NCBI RefSeq assembly: GCF_013607875.1
Contig: NZ_VDES01000002.1
Span: 203,638 to 267,637, forward strand
DNA length: 64,000 nucleotides
Reading direction: 5' to 3'
Origin: Blastomonas ursincola
GTDB lineage: Bacteria > Pseudomonadota > Alphaproteobacteria > Sphingomonadales > Sphingomonadaceae
Below the pieces are notes generated by a model. The model was not told the DNA's origin and did no database searches. It saw only the letters and a list, made by a program, of their open reading frames with translations. Shown piece after piece: positions 1-9,005 of this stretch. Made by a program: the position numbers and the translations under genes. Each line of letters opens with the position of its first letter. Within the stretch, counting starts at the first letter, position 1.

Positions 1-34
1 GCCCCTCCACCACCGCCCCTTGGGCGGCGGTCCC

Positions 35-65
35 CCTCCCCGAGACAAGCTCGGGGAGGATTTTC
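35..65. terminator. hairpin upstream of pepN, possible terminator of an off-window gene
   Basis: A perfect 10-bp stem (CCTCCCCGAG at 35-44 with CTCGGGGAGG at 50-59, loop ACAAG) is followed by ATTTTC. It may end a gene lying before the window. The same GC-rich hairpin style occurs as a dispersed repeat elsewhere in the window, so it may equally be a repeat unit. Confidence 0.4.
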
Positions 66-103
66 TCGTGCCAAAGCCGGACGCCCGCACTAGACTCGCG
101 CCC

Positions 104-2734
104 ATGGCCGACATCCAGACCGCAACCGCCAGCCCGGCAGTCCACGAACCCCCGGTGATCTACCGCGCGGATTATCAGCCGCCCGACTGGCGGGTGGAGA
201 CGGTCAGCCTTGAATTCGATCTCGACCTGTCGGCGACCGAGGTGCACGCGACGCTCGGTATTGTCCGCAACGGCGATCACGACCGCGCGGTGCGGCTCGA
301 TTGCGACGGCGCGCTGCCGCAGACGCTCGCCGTCGATGGCCAGCCGGTCAATTGGAGGCAGGAGGGCAGTAGAATCGCCTTCGACGTCCAGGGTGAACGC
401 GCGATCGTCACGCTCAGCACCCGCATCGCGCCCGATACCAACACCCAGCTGATGGGGCTGTTCGCCTCGAACGGCATGCTGTGCACCCAGTGCGAGGCCG
501 AAGGCTTTCGCCGCATCATCCCGTTCGTCGACCGGCCCGACAACATGTCGGTCTACGAGGTGCTGCTGCGCGCGGACAAAAGCCGGTTTCCGGTGCTGCT
601 GAGCAACGGCGCGCTGGTCGAATCGGGCGATCTGGACGGCGGGCGGCATTATGCCCGCTGGCGCGATCCGCACCCCAAGCCGAGCTATCTGTTCGCGCTC
701 GTCGCGGGCGATCTGGTTGCGACGCGCGACAGCTTCACGACGAAGAGCGGGACGCATGTCGATCTCGCCATCTTCGTGCGCGCAGGCGACGAGGGGCGCA
801 CCGCGCATGCGATGCAGGCGCTCAAGGCCTCGATGGCCTGGGACGAGCGCGTCTACGGCCTCGAATACGATCTGCCGGTGTTCAACATCGTCGCGGTCAG
901 CGATTTCAACATGGGGGCGATGGAGAACAAGGGCCTCAACATCTTCAATTCGCGCTATATCCTCGCCGATCCGGATACGGCCACCGATTACGACTATGAC
1001 GCGATCGAGGGCGTGGTCGCGCACGAATATTTCCACAACTGGTCGGGCAACCGCGTCACCTGCCGCGACTGGTTCCAGCTGAGCCTCAAGGAAGGTTTCA
1101 CCGTCTATCGCGACCAGTGTTTTTCCGCCGACATGGGGTCCGAAGCGGTCAAGCGGATCGAGGACGTGCGGATGCTGCGCGCGGCGCAGTTTCCCGAGGA
1201 TGCAGGGCCGCTCGCGCACCCGATCCGCCCCGACAGCTATATGGAGATCAGCAACTTCTACACCTCCACCGTCTATAACAAGGGCGCGGAGGTGATCCGC
1301 ATGATGGCGACCATGGCGGGGCCCGAACGTTTCCGTGCAGGGTGCGACCTGTACTTCGCGCGGCATGACGGCGAGGCGGCGACCTGCGAGGATTTCGTGC
1401 GCGCGATGGAGGAGGGGGCCGGGCTCGACCTCGGCCAGTTCCGCCGCTGGTACGAACAGGCGGGCACGCCGCAGGTCCAGGCGCGGCTGGAGCATGATGC
1501 CGCCACCGGCACCGCTACGCTACACCTGCGGCAGAATTTCACGCCCACGCCGGGCCAGCCCGCCAAGCCGCTGATGCCGATCCCCTTGCGCACCGCCCTG
1601 ATCGACCGCGACATGAAGGCGCATCGCGGTGAGATGCTGGTGGTGCTGACCGAGGCCGAGCAGGCGCTGAGCTTTACCGGCTATGCGCGCGCGCCAGTGC
1701 TGTCGATCAATCGCGGCTTTTCCGCGCCGGTGAATCTCGATGTCGCGCGCGCGAGCGGCGACCTTCCCTTTCTGGTGCGGCACGATGACGATCCGTTCGC
1801 GCGCTACGAGGCGCTGCAGCAGCTCGTCATCGACCGGCTGATCGCCGACATTGCCGATATGGACGGCCCCGGTGCGGCGCAGGGTCATGCGGTCTCGCTC
1901 GACGAGATCATCGCGGTGTTCGGGGATCTGGTCAGCGACCAGCGGCTCGACGATTCGATGCGCGCCGAGATCCTGAGCCTGCCGACAGAAGCGTTTCTGG
2001 GCGAGCAGATGCTGATCGTGCGCCCCGAGGCGATCCATGTGGCGCGCAAGAGCCTGCGCAAGGCGATCGGGTCGCGGCTGCTGAACCAGTGGCGGATTGT
2101 GCACGAGCGCGCCTCTTCCGTACCCTATTCGCTGAGCCGCGAGGCGCGCGGCGCGCGCAAGATCAAGTCGCTGGCGTTGGGGTACATTGCCTCGGCAGAA
2201 GCCGGCGATGCCGCAATGGTGGCTTTCGACCAGTTCGCGCGCGCAGACAACATGACCGATCGCCAGGGCGCGCTCGCGGTGCTCGCCAGCATGCAGGCAG
2301 ACCAGCGCGAAACCGCGCTCGACAGCTTCTACAACCGCTATCAGGGCAATGCGCTGGTCATCGACAAATGGTTCTCGCTGCAGACCGGCTCGGCGCATCC
2401 ACGCGTGCACGAGCAGATGCTCGAGCTCATCCGGCACAAGGATTTCACGCTGACCAACCCCAACCGGGTGCGCGCGCTCTACTGGCCGTTCGTGTCGAAC
2501 CAGGCGGTGTTCCATGAGGCGAGCGGGCGCGGCTACGAGCTGCTGACCGATCTGGTGCTGAAGCTCGATCCGCTGAACCCGCAGACCACCGCGCGCTTCA
2601 TTGCGCCGCTGGGACGCTGGCGGCGGTTCGACGAGGCGCGCGCCGCGAAGATGCGCGACTGCCTCGAGCGGATCCTGGCGCAGCCGGGATTGTCCAAGGA
2701 TGTGACCGAACAGGTGGTGAAGAGCCTTGAATAA
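104..2734 (+). CDS. pepN: Aminopeptidase N (M1 family zinc metallopeptidase)
   Basis: Cytoplasmic M1 aminopeptidase that removes N-terminal residues from peptides. The 876-residue product matches the usual length of the bacterial PepN branch (about 870). The exopeptidase motif GAMEN lies at residues 271-275. The zinc motif HEYFH lies at 307-311, with the third ligand Glu330 in KEGF. The C-terminal half has the all-helical DUF3458-type character of PepN. An in-frame start exists at 20, but its extra 28 residues are translated hairpin sequence, so I take the ATG at 104 (MADIQTA). The stop overlaps a possible TTG start of the next gene, suggesting cotranscription with pgeF. Confidence 0.95.
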   Translation: MADIQTATASPAVHEPPVIYRADYQPPDWRVETVSLEFDLDLSATEVHATLGIVRNGDHDRAVRLDCDGALPQTLAVDGQPVNWRQEGSRIAFDVQGERAIVTLSTRIAPDTNTQLMGLFASNGMLCTQCEAEGFRRIIPFVDRPDNMSVYEVLLRADKSRFPVLLSNGALVESGDLDGGRHYARWRDPHPKPSYLFALVAGDLVATRDSFTTKSGTHVDLAIFVRAGDEGRTAHAMQALKASMAWDERVYGLEYDLPVFNIVAVSDFNMGAMENKGLNIFNSRYILADPDTATDYDYDAIEGVVAHEYFHNWSGNRVTCRDWFQLSLKEGFTVYRDQCFSADMGSEAVKRIEDVRMLRAAQFPEDAGPLAHPIRPDSYMEISNFYTSTVYNKGAEVIRMMATMAGPERFRAGCDLYFARHDGEAATCEDFVRAMEEGAGLDLGQFRRWYEQAGTPQVQARLEHDAATGTATLHLRQNFTPTPGQPAKPLMPIPLRTALIDRDMKAHRGEMLVVLTEAEQALSFTGYARAPVLSINRGFSAPVNLDVARASGDLPFLVRHDDDPFARYEALQQLVIDRLIADIADMDGPGAAQGHAVSLDEIIAVFGDLVSDQRLDDSMRAEILSLPTEAFLGEQMLIVRPEAIHVARKSLRKAIGSRLLNQWRIVHERASSVPYSLSREARGARKIKSLALGYIASAEAGDAAMVAFDQFARADNMTDRQGALAVLASMQADQRETALDSFYNRYQGNALVIDKWFSLQTGSAHPRVHEQMLELIRHKDFTLTNPNRVRALYWPFVSNQAVFHEASGRGYELLTDLVLKLDPLNPQTTARFIAPLGRWRRFDEARAAKMRDCLERILAQPGLSKDVTEQVVKSLE

Positions 2735-2753
2735 CGAACAATACGCTCCCCGC

Positions 2754-3521
2754 ATGACGCACATCCCCATCCTCACCTCGCCCGCGCTCGAAGGCATCGC
2801 GCACGGCTTTACCGGGCGGCGCGGCGGGGTTTCGACCGGGCTGGTTGCGGGGCTCAATGTCGGGCTGGGATCGGATGACGATCCGGCGGCGGTGCGCGAG
2901 AACCGCAGGCGCGCGGCCGAGGCGATCCTGCCCGGATCGACGCTGGTGACATTGCACCAGGTGCACAGTGCGGACGTGGTGCGGGTGAATTCCGCCATTC
3001 CGGTCGAGGACCGGCCAAAGGCCGACGCGATGGTTACCGATCGACCGGGGTTGCTGCTCGGCGTACTCGGCGCCGATTGCCCGCCGATCCTGTTCGCTGA
3101 CACGCGTGCGCAGATCATCGGCGCGGCGCATTCGGGCTGGAAGGGGGCGTTTGCCGGGGTCGGCGAGGCGACGGTGGCGGCGATGGAGCGCATGGGCGCG
3201 CATCGCGAGCATATCGTCGCGGCGATCGGCCCGTGCATCCAGCAGAAAAGCTATGAGGTGGACGCCGGTTTCTTCCGCCGCTTCTGCGAGGCCGCGCCCG
3301 AAAACGAGCGCTTCTTCCGCGAGGGCCGGGCCGACCATTATCAGTTCGATCTGGAAGGCTATATCGCGGCGAGGCTCGCGGCGTTCGGCATCGGCACGGT
3401 GCATATGAGCGGGGTCGATACCTATTCGGACGAGGCGGGCTATTTCAGCTTCCGCCGCGCGACGCACCGCGGCGAGCCCGATTACGGGCGGCAGATGGGG
3501 GCGATTGGGCTTGCCTCCTGA
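2754..3521 (+). CDS. pgeF: Peptidoglycan editing factor PgeF (YfiH / laccase-domain family)
   Basis: 255-residue member of the YfiH/PgeF family. Family knowledge: these are zinc enzymes with purine nucleoside or peptidoglycan-precursor editing activity, formerly called polyphenol oxidases. The three expected zinc ligands are present: His71 (in HQVHS), Cys109 (in GADCPP) and His126 (in AAHSGWKG). The IGPCIQ..YEV motif is also present. I chose ATG 2754 (MTHIPILTSP) because it matches the family N-terminus. A TTG at 2727 with a GAAGAG ribosome site would add nine residues and overlap pepN by 8 bp. The gene follows pepN directly. Confidence 0.9.
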   Translation: MTHIPILTSPALEGIAHGFTGRRGGVSTGLVAGLNVGLGSDDDPAAVRENRRRAAEAILPGSTLVTLHQVHSADVVRVNSAIPVEDRPKADAMVTDRPGLLLGVLGADCPPILFADTRAQIIGAAHSGWKGAFAGVGEATVAAMERMGAHREHIVAAIGPCIQQKSYEVDAGFFRRFCEAAPENERFFREGRADHYQFDLEGYIAARLAAFGIGTVHMSGVDTYSDEAGYFSFRRATHRGEPDYGRQMGAIGLAS

Positions 3522-3622
3522 ACGGCCTGGTTGGTTTCCTTTGTAATCAGTTGCACGCTCGGGCATAGATGAGGGCATGGAAGGGATGGGAAAAAGCCCG
3601 CCCAATCGCAGGAACCCCGCAT

Positions 3623-4951
3623 ATGACCGACACCCCGATCAAGCCGATCGCCACCCCCACCCCGCGCCGCAAGCCCAAGCCGCAGGTCGAGATGCTGGGC
3701 GGGCGCAAGCTCAAGCCTGCGACGCTGATGATGGGCCATGGCTTCGACCCCGTATTGTCCGAAGGCTCGCTGAAGGCGCCGATCTTCCTGACGAGCACCT
3801 TCGCGTTCGAGAATGCGGCGGCGGGCAAGCGCCATTTCGAAGGGCTGACCGGCAAGCGCCCGGGCGGCGCCGAAGGCCTGGTCTATTCGCGCTTCAACGG
3901 CCCCAATCAGGAGATCCTCGAAGACCGGCTGAGCATCTGGGACGATGCCGAAGACGCGCTGGTGTTCTCGAGCGGCATGTCCGCGATCGCCACGCTGCTG
4001 CTCGCCTATTGCAGCAACAATGACGTGATCGTGCATTCGGGTCCGCTCTATGCCGCGACCGAGGCGATGATCGCACGCATTCTCTCGCGCTTCGGCATCA
4101 CCTATCTCGACTTCCCCGCCGGCGCGACCCGCGCGGAAATCGACGCGGTGCTCGAAAAGGCGAAGGACATGGCAGCGAAGCAGGGCGGCCGCGTGGCGAT
4201 GATCTATCTCGAAAGCCCCGCCAACCCGACCAATGCGCTGGTCGATATCGAGGCGGTGGCCGAAGCGCGCGATGCCGTGCTGGGTAACGAAGCCGTGCCG
4301 ACGCCGATCGCGATCGACAACACCTTCCTCGGACCGCTGTGGCAGCAGCCGCTGCACCATGGCGCGGATATCGTGGTCTATAGCCTCACCAAATATGTCG
4401 GCGGGCACAGCGATCTGGTCGCGGGCGGACTGTCCGGACCCAAGAAGTGGATGGACCCGGTGCGCGCGCTGCGCAACACCATCGGTACGATCTGCGACCC
4501 CAATACCGCCTGGATGCTAATGCGCTCGCTCGAAACGGTCGAGCTGCGCATGACCCGCGCGGGCGAGAATGCCGCCAAGGTCTGCGCCTTCCTGGCGCAG
4601 CACCCCAAGGTCGAGGGGCTGGGCTATCTCGGCATGATCCACGATGCGCGCCAGCAGGATATTTTCGATCGCCACTGTTCGGGCGCGGGATCGACCTTCT
4701 CGCTGTTCATCAAGGGCGGCGAGGCGGAGAGCTTCCGCTTTCTCGACAGTCTGCGTCTCGCCAAGCTGGCGGTGAGCCTGGGCGGCACCGAGACGCTGGC
4801 CAGCCATCCCGCCGCAATGACGCATCTTTCGGTGCCCGATGCGCGCAAACTGGCGCTCGGCATCACCGACAATCTGGTGCGCATCTCGATCGGCGTGGAG
4901 GATCCCGACGATCTGATCGCCGATTTCGAACAGGCGCTCGAGCAGGTCTGA
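3623..4951 (+). CDS. Cystathionine gamma-synthase-family PLP enzyme (Cys/Met metabolism)
   Basis: 442-residue fold-type I PLP enzyme of the trans-sulfuration family. The PLP lysine is Lys257 in YSLTKYVGGHSD, preceded by the PLP-contacting AIDNTFLGP stretch. YSRFNGPNQ is the family cofactor/substrate loop. The substrate cannot be fixed from sequence: cystathionine gamma-synthase, a lyase, or methionine gamma-lyase are all possible, and the N-terminus is about 40 residues longer than in typical MetB. Start ATG 3623 is preceded by GCAGGAA; the upstream ATG at 3569 has no good ribosome site. It is convergent with the glycosyltransferase, with a 9-bp hairpin between them. Confidence 0.85.
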   Translation: MTDTPIKPIATPTPRRKPKPQVEMLGGRKLKPATLMMGHGFDPVLSEGSLKAPIFLTSTFAFENAAAGKRHFEGLTGKRPGGAEGLVYSRFNGPNQEILEDRLSIWDDAEDALVFSSGMSAIATLLLAYCSNNDVIVHSGPLYAATEAMIARILSRFGITYLDFPAGATRAEIDAVLEKAKDMAAKQGGRVAMIYLESPANPTNALVDIEAVAEARDAVLGNEAVPTPIAIDNTFLGPLWQQPLHHGADIVVYSLTKYVGGHSDLVAGGLSGPKKWMDPVRALRNTIGTICDPNTAWMLMRSLETVELRMTRAGENAAKVCAFLAQHPKVEGLGYLGMIHDARQQDIFDRHCSGAGSTFSLFIKGGEAESFRFLDSLRLAKLAVSLGGTETLASHPAAMTHLSVPDARKLALGITDNLVRISIGVEDPDDLIADFEQALEQV

Positions 4952-4960
4952 CCAACCGAT

Positions 4961-4984
4961 GGCCCCCGGAGGAATCCGGGGGCC
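4961..4984. terminator. GC hairpin between convergent genes
   Basis: A 9-bp perfect stem (GGCCCCCGG at 4961-4969 with CCGGGGGCC at 4976-4984, loop AGGAAT) sits between the converging cystathionine-family gene and glycosyltransferase. There is no T tract on either side, so intrinsic termination is plausible but not certain. Confidence 0.5.
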
Positions 4985-4993
4985 GATACCGGA

Positions 4994-6175
4994 TCAGCGA
5001 ATCGCGCGATAGGGCACGCCGCCGCTGCCCGACTGGCGCTGGCGGATGAGGCGGATATAGGTTTCAGCAAGACCCCGGTTGATCCGGTCCCAGCTGTATT
5101 TCTCGCTGCGCTTGAGGCCCGCCTGGCCATGGCGTGCGCGCAGATCGGCGTCTCCGCAATAGGCCTGGAGCGCATCGGCGAACTCGACCGTCGCGCCGGG
5201 ACGCACCAGCTGGCCGGTGACATTGTGCTCGACCAGGCTCTCGCTGCCCGTCGCGCGGGCGGCGACCACGGGCACGCCGCAGGCCATGGCCTCGAGCGTC
5301 ACATTGCCGAAGGTCTCGGTGATCGACGGGTTGAAGAACAGGTCCATGCTCGCGACCGCACGGCCGAGATCGGTGCCGCCCTGAAAGCCTGCGAACACCG
5401 CCCCGGGTAACCGCGATTCGAACCAGCCGCGCGCGGGCCCTTCGCCCACCACCAGCACCTGATGCGGAACCTGACGCCGCACCAGCCGGTCGATCGAATC
5501 GGAAAAGACGTCGAGCCCCTTTTCCATCACCAGCCGCCCGAGAAAGCCGATCACCGGCACGTCGTCGGCCAGGCCCAGCGAGCGCCGCCAGTCCATGTCG
5601 CGCATGCCGGGGTTGAAGATGTGCTTGTCCACCCCGCGCGACCAGATGCCGACATCATAGCTCATCCGCTGTTCGCGCAGCACCTGCGCCATCGAATCGG
5701 ACGGCGCGACAATGGCGTCGCACTTGCGGTAGAGGCGGCGCAGGATGGCCTCGAGCACCGGCTCGAGAAACGCCATGTTGTAATAGCGCGGATAGGTCTC
5801 GAACCGCGTGTGCACCGATCCGAGCACCGGGATATTGTGCCGCTGCGCCCAGCGCACGGCGCTATGCCCGGCGCTGTCGGGGCTGGAAATGTGCACGACA
5901 TTGGGTGCGAACCGGTTCAGGTCCTTCTTGATCCTGGGCGGCAGGATCGTCGTCACGCGATATTCGGCGCGGCCGGGGATCGGCAGCGAGGGCAGGCTGA
6001 TCAGATCGCCCGCCGGCTCGAACGCGGGGGTTTTCGTGGTCGGCGAATAGACGCGGACCTGCGCGCCATTGTCGAGCAGCCAGCCGACCAGCCGGTTGAG
6101 CGCCTGGTTCGCGCCATCGCGCACGTAATTGTAGTTGCCGCTGAACAGCGCAATGCGGAGATCGGAAATGTCCAT
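4994..6175 (-). CDS. GT4-family glycosyltransferase (mannosyltransferase-like)
   Basis: 393-residue GT-B retaining glycosyltransferase of family 4. The N-terminal acceptor half begins RIALFSGNYNYVRDG, as in the GDP-mannose-dependent lipid mannosyltransferase group. The C-terminal nucleotide-sugar half shows FLGRLVMEKG (211-220), VGEGPARG and the E-x7-E motif (Glu287...Glu295 in ETFGNVTLE) that holds the donor phosphate. Family members glycosylate diacylglycerol, glucuronosyl-lipid or phosphatidylinositol. Sphingomonads replace LPS with glycosphingolipids, so a role in membrane glycolipid synthesis is plausible but inferred. Start ATG at 6175. It appears to be a single gene separated from corC by about 120 bp containing a repeat. 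Confidence 0.85.
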   Translation of the reverse strand: MDISDLRIALFSGNYNYVRDGANQALNRLVGWLLDNGAQVRVYSPTTKTPAFEPAGDLISLPSLPIPGRAEYRVTTILPPRIKKDLNRFAPNVVHISSPDSAGHSAVRWAQRHNIPVLGSVHTRFETYPRYYNMAFLEPVLEAILRRLYRKCDAIVAPSDSMAQVLREQRMSYDVGIWSRGVDKHIFNPGMRDMDWRRSLGLADDVPVIGFLGRLVMEKGLDVFSDSIDRLVRRQVPHQVLVVGEGPARGWFESRLPGAVFAGFQGGTDLGRAVASMDLFFNPSITETFGNVTLEAMACGVPVVAARATGSESLVEHNVTGQLVRPGATVEFADALQAYCGDADLRARHGQAGLKRSEKYSWDRINRGLAETYIRLIRQRQSGSGGVPYRAIR

Positions 6176-6245
6176 GATCGGCCCGCCTTAGGCCCGCTTT
6201 GATGCAAAAGCCAGTATTTGCGGGATTTGCACTCAACTTCCCCTT

Positions 6246-6273
6246 CGTCACCCCCGCGAAGGCGGGAATGACG
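6246..6273. repeat. 28-bp palindromic repeat unit (CGTCA...TGACG family)
   Basis: CGTCA and TGACG ends enclose a short hairpin CCCCCGC-gaag-GCGGGAA. The same architecture recurs as two-hairpin composites at 53665-53745 and 56930-57013. It is a dispersed intergenic REP-like unit lying between the glycosyltransferase and corC genes. Confidence 0.7.
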
Positions 6274-6295
6274 GGTCATTGAGATGAGGGCCCGA

Positions 6296-7225
6296 TCAGG
6301 CTTCCGCCGCGACCGGCTCGGGCGGCGGCAGCAGGCGGATGCGCGTCACGCGGCGCTCGTCGCCGTCGACGATCTCCAGCCGCCAGCCGCTGTCATGCTC
6401 GAGCATGCGTCCGGGAGCTGGCACCTCGCCCGCCAGCATGAAGGCCAGCCCGCCCAAGGTATCGACCTCGTCGTCGATCTCGCCGAGCGCCGCATCGACC
6501 AGCTTGGCGACATCGGCGAGTTCAGCGCGGGCATCGGCCTCCCAGGCGCCGTTCTCGCCGGGCGTCACCAGCGTTTCGGGCTCGTCGTCATGCTCGTCCT
6601 CGATATCGCCGACGATTTCCTCGACCAGATCCTCGATCGTCACCAGCCCTTCCGTGCCCGAATATTCGTCGATGACGATCGCGAGGTGCGTGCGCGTCTG
6701 GCGCATCTCGGCGAGCAGGTCGAGCACGCCCATGGTTTCGGGCACGAAACGCGGCTGGCGGATCAGATTTTCCCAGCTGTCCGGGCGCGGGCCATCGGCG
6801 GCGATGATCGGGAAGACGTCCTTGATGTGCACCATGCCGACGATGTGATCGAGCGAGCCGTCATAGACCGGTACGCGGCTGTGCCCGTGCTCTGCAAAGA
6901 TCTGGACCAGCGCGTCGAAGCTCGCGTGCCGGTCGATCGCGATGATGTCGCTGCGCGGCACCGCGACATCGTCGACATCATGCTCGCTGAAATGCAGCAG
7001 GTTGCGCAGCATCTCGCGCTCGATGCGCGACAGGTCGCCACGCGACGATGCACCATCGGCATCGTCATCATCCTCGTGCTCGTCGATCGCCTCTTCAAGC
7101 TGGGCGCGCAACGACTGGTCGTGTTGTTCTCCGAACAGCAGGGCCTTCAAGCCCCGCCATATTCGCCCCGAACCTTCGTCTTGTGCGGTGGATTTCCCCC
7201 CGCCATTACTGTCTCCGTCTGCCAT
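6296..7225 (-). CDS. corC: CorC/HlyC-type CBS-domain transporter-associated protein
   Basis: 309 residues. An acidic N-terminus (EHEDDDDAD) precedes a pair of CBS domains (about residues 85-205: [10 protein letters not shown]..., HSRVPVYDG...IVGMVHIKD, and [30 protein letters not shown]) and a C-terminal CorC_HlyC domain (about 220-305). No membrane helices are present, so this is the soluble CorC form linked in other bacteria to magnesium/cobalt efflux, not the membrane CNNM-like form. It follows ybeY as in the conserved phoH-ybeY-corC order. Start ATG 7225. Confidence 0.88.
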   Translation of the reverse strand: MADGDSNGGGKSTAQDEGSGRIWRGLKALLFGEQHDQSLRAQLEEAIDEHEDDDDADGASSRGDLSRIEREMLRNLLHFSEHDVDDVAVPRSDIIAIDRHASFDALVQIFAEHGHSRVPVYDGSLDHIVGMVHIKDVFPIIAADGPRPDSWENLIRQPRFVPETMGVLDLLAEMRQTRTHLAIVIDEYSGTEGLVTIEDLVEEIVGDIEDEHDDEPETLVTPGENGAWEADARAELADVAKLVDAALGEIDDEVDTLGGLAFMLAGEVPAPGRMLEHDSGWRLEIVDGDERRVTRIRLLPPPEPVAAEA

Positions 7226-7288
7226 GACTGGCTGAATCTTAACCCCGCTCTTGGATTTGATGGGAAGGCAGCATCTGAACTTGCACTG

Positions 7289-7795
7289 CTAATATGGATT
7301 GTCGATGCCCAGATTGGCAAGCGCTTTCACCTCCAGCGCTTCCATGATCTCCGCATCGGCCTCGTCGATATGGTCGTGCCCCAGCAGGTGGAGCATGCCG
7401 TGCAGCGCCAGATGGGTGGCATGGGCGCCAAGCGCAATGCCCTTTTCCTCCGCCTCGCGCGCGCAGGTCTGATAGGCGAGCATGATGTCGCCGAGCAGCA
7501 CCTCGCCCCCAAAATCGTCGGCGCCGGTGTTCGCCAGCGCAGTGAAATCGTCGGGATCGATCATGGGAAAGGACAGCACATTGGTCGGCTTGTCCTTGTG
7601 CCGATAATCGCGGTTGAGCGCCTGCACCTCGTCATCGGTGCCGAAATGCACGCTGACCGAGACGGTGAACGGCGCGCTGGCGAGCGACCCCTGCGCGCTG
7701 ACGGCCAATGCTGCGGAAATGGCGCGCGCAGCGAGCGCCTCCCAGTCGGTATCGCCGGGCCAGATGGGGTCGATGGAGGTTTCGGTTTCTATCAT
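7289..7795 (-). CDS. ybeY: Endoribonuclease YbeY (rRNA maturation factor)
   Basis: 168-residue YbeY, a zinc endoribonuclease needed for 16S rRNA 3-prime maturation and ribosome quality control. The signature H-x3-H-x5-H is present as His132, His136 and His142 in HGMLHLLGHDH. The upstream TNVLSFPM and GDIMLAY motifs are conserved. It lies between phoH and corC, the usual context, although a 28-bp perfect inverted repeat separates it from phoH. Start ATG 7795. Confidence 0.95.
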   Translation of the reverse strand: MIETETSIDPIWPGDTDWEALAARAISAALAVSAQGSLASAPFTVSVSVHFGTDDEVQALNRDYRHKDKPTNVLSFPMIDPDDFTALANTGADDFGGEVLLGDIMLAYQTCAREAEEKGIALGAHATHLALHGMLHLLGHDHIDEADAEIMEALEVKALANLGIDNPY

Positions 7796-7810
7796 GGGGC
7801 TATCCCCCTC

Positions 7811-7874
7811 CGTTTGTCCCGAGCGAAGTCGAGGGACGTTGCGCTGCGTCCCTCGACTTCGCTCGGGACAAACG
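7811..7874. repeat. Perfect 28-bp inverted repeat between phoH and ybeY
   Basis: The arm at 7811-7838 (CGTTTGTCCC...GAGGGACG) is perfectly complementary to 7847-7874 around the 8-nt loop TTGCGCTG. It could fold as a very stable hairpin in RNA from either strand. Fragments of the same sequence occur at 55052-55179, so it is a dispersed element rather than a dedicated regulator. It interrupts an otherwise tight phoH-ybeY operon and may affect read-through. Confidence 0.85.
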
Positions 7875-7907
7875 GGGTGGGTCAGAGGTTAACGTGCCTG
7901 TGGCTAA

Positions 7908-9005
7908 TCACGCATCCTTGCCCTCATAGGCCTCGACGATGCGCCCGACGATCGGGTGGCGCACCACGTCCGCTGTGGTGAAGCGCACGGTGCCGATGCC
8001 CTGCACGCCCTCGAGCCGCCCGACCGCATCGGCGAGCCCCGAGGCTCCGACGCCGCCGGGCAGGTCGACCTGCTTGGGGTCGCCGCAGATCACCATGCGG
8101 CTGTTCATGCCGAAGCGGGTGAGGAACATCTTCATCTGCGCCGGAGTGGTGTTCTGCGCCTCGTCGAGGATGATGAAGCTGTCCGCCAATGTGCGCCCGC
8201 GCATGAAGGCGAGTGGGGCGATCTCGATCTCGCCGCTGGCAATCCGCCGCTCGACCTGTTCGGCGGGCAGCGTGTCGTAGAGCGCGTCGTAGAGCGGGCG
8301 AAGGTACGGATCGACCTTTTCCTTCATGTCGCCGGGCAGGAAGCCCAGTCGCTCGCCCGCCTCGACCGCCGGGCGCGACAGGATCAGCCGGTTGACGGTG
8401 CCGGTGATCAGCTGGCTCACCGCCTGCGCCACCGCGAGATAGGTCTTGCCGGTGCCCGCAGGCCCCAATGCGAAGATCACGTCGTCGCGCACCAGCGAGC
8501 GCATATATTCGGTCTGCGTCGCCGAACGCGGCACGATCGTCTTCTTGCGCGTGCGGATCATGATCGCTGGCGGATCGGCCACCTCGCTCCGCACGATGCC
8601 TTCCAGCGTCGGTTCGGCGGACATGGTGATCAGCGCATCGACCGCGCCCTCGTCGATATCCAGCCCCTGTTCGATCCTTTTGTGCAGGCCGACCAGCACG
8701 TCGCGTGCGCGCGCCGCGCTTTCCGCCTCGCCCTCGATCTGGATGCGGTTGCCGCGCGCCTGGATATACACGCCCAGCCGGTTCTCGATCGCCACCAGAT
8801 TCTTGTCGAACTGGCCGAACAGCGGGCCGAGCAAGGTCGGCTCGTCGAACTCGACCCCGATCCGCGCCTTATTGGCGGGCTCGGGCCGATTGAACGGAAA
8901 GTCGCTGCCATAGACCGGAGACAGCTGCGTCGATTGCGGGTCGCGCTTGCCGCGAAACTTGGTCGAATCGCCGCCGCGTCCGCCGCTACCCTTCTTGTGC
9001 GCCAT
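7908..9005 (-). CDS. phoH: PhoH family NTPase (PhoH-like)
   Basis: 365-residue PhoH-like ATPase. A N-terminal KH-like nucleic-acid binding region (about 40-110, VAIENRLGVYIQARGN) precedes the P-loop domain with Walker A GPAGTGKTYLA, Walker B FIILDEAQNT and the RMVICGDPKQ sensor motif. Family members are RNA-associated NTPases that occur next to ybeY, as here. Its ATG (9005-9003) shares one base with the miaB stop, so translation is probably coupled. Confidence 0.92.
   Translation of the reverse strand: MAHKKGSGGRGGDSTKFRGKRDPQSTQLSPVYGSDFPFNRPEPANKARIGVEFDEPTLLGPLFGQFDKNLVAIENRLGVYIQARGNRIQIEGEAESAARARDVLVGLHKRIEQGLDIDEGAVDALITMSAEPTLEGIVRSEVADPPAIMIRTRKKTIVPRSATQTEYMRSLVRDDVIFALGPAGTGKTYLAVAQAVSQLITGTVNRLILSRPAVEAGERLGFLPGDMKEKVDPYLRPLYDALYDTLPAEQVERRIASGEIEIAPLAFMRGRTLADSFIILDEAQNTTPAQMKMFLTRFGMNSRMVICGDPKQVDLPGGVGASGLADAVGRLEGVQGIGTVRFTTADVVRHPIVGRIVEAYEGKDA

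Noticed and set aside
1520-3238. 572-residue minus-strand frame across pepN and pgeF
   Set aside because: Antisense shadow across two well-supported genes; no domain.
3522-3622. Possible SAM-type riboswitch before the cystathionine-family gene
   Set aside because: The leader is only about 100 nt and I could not match the conserved SAM-II or SAM/SAH core; nothing beyond a normal ribosome site.
6284-7981. 565-residue plus-strand frame opposite corC and ybeY
   Set aside because: Spans two conserved minus-strand genes and a repeat; shadow.
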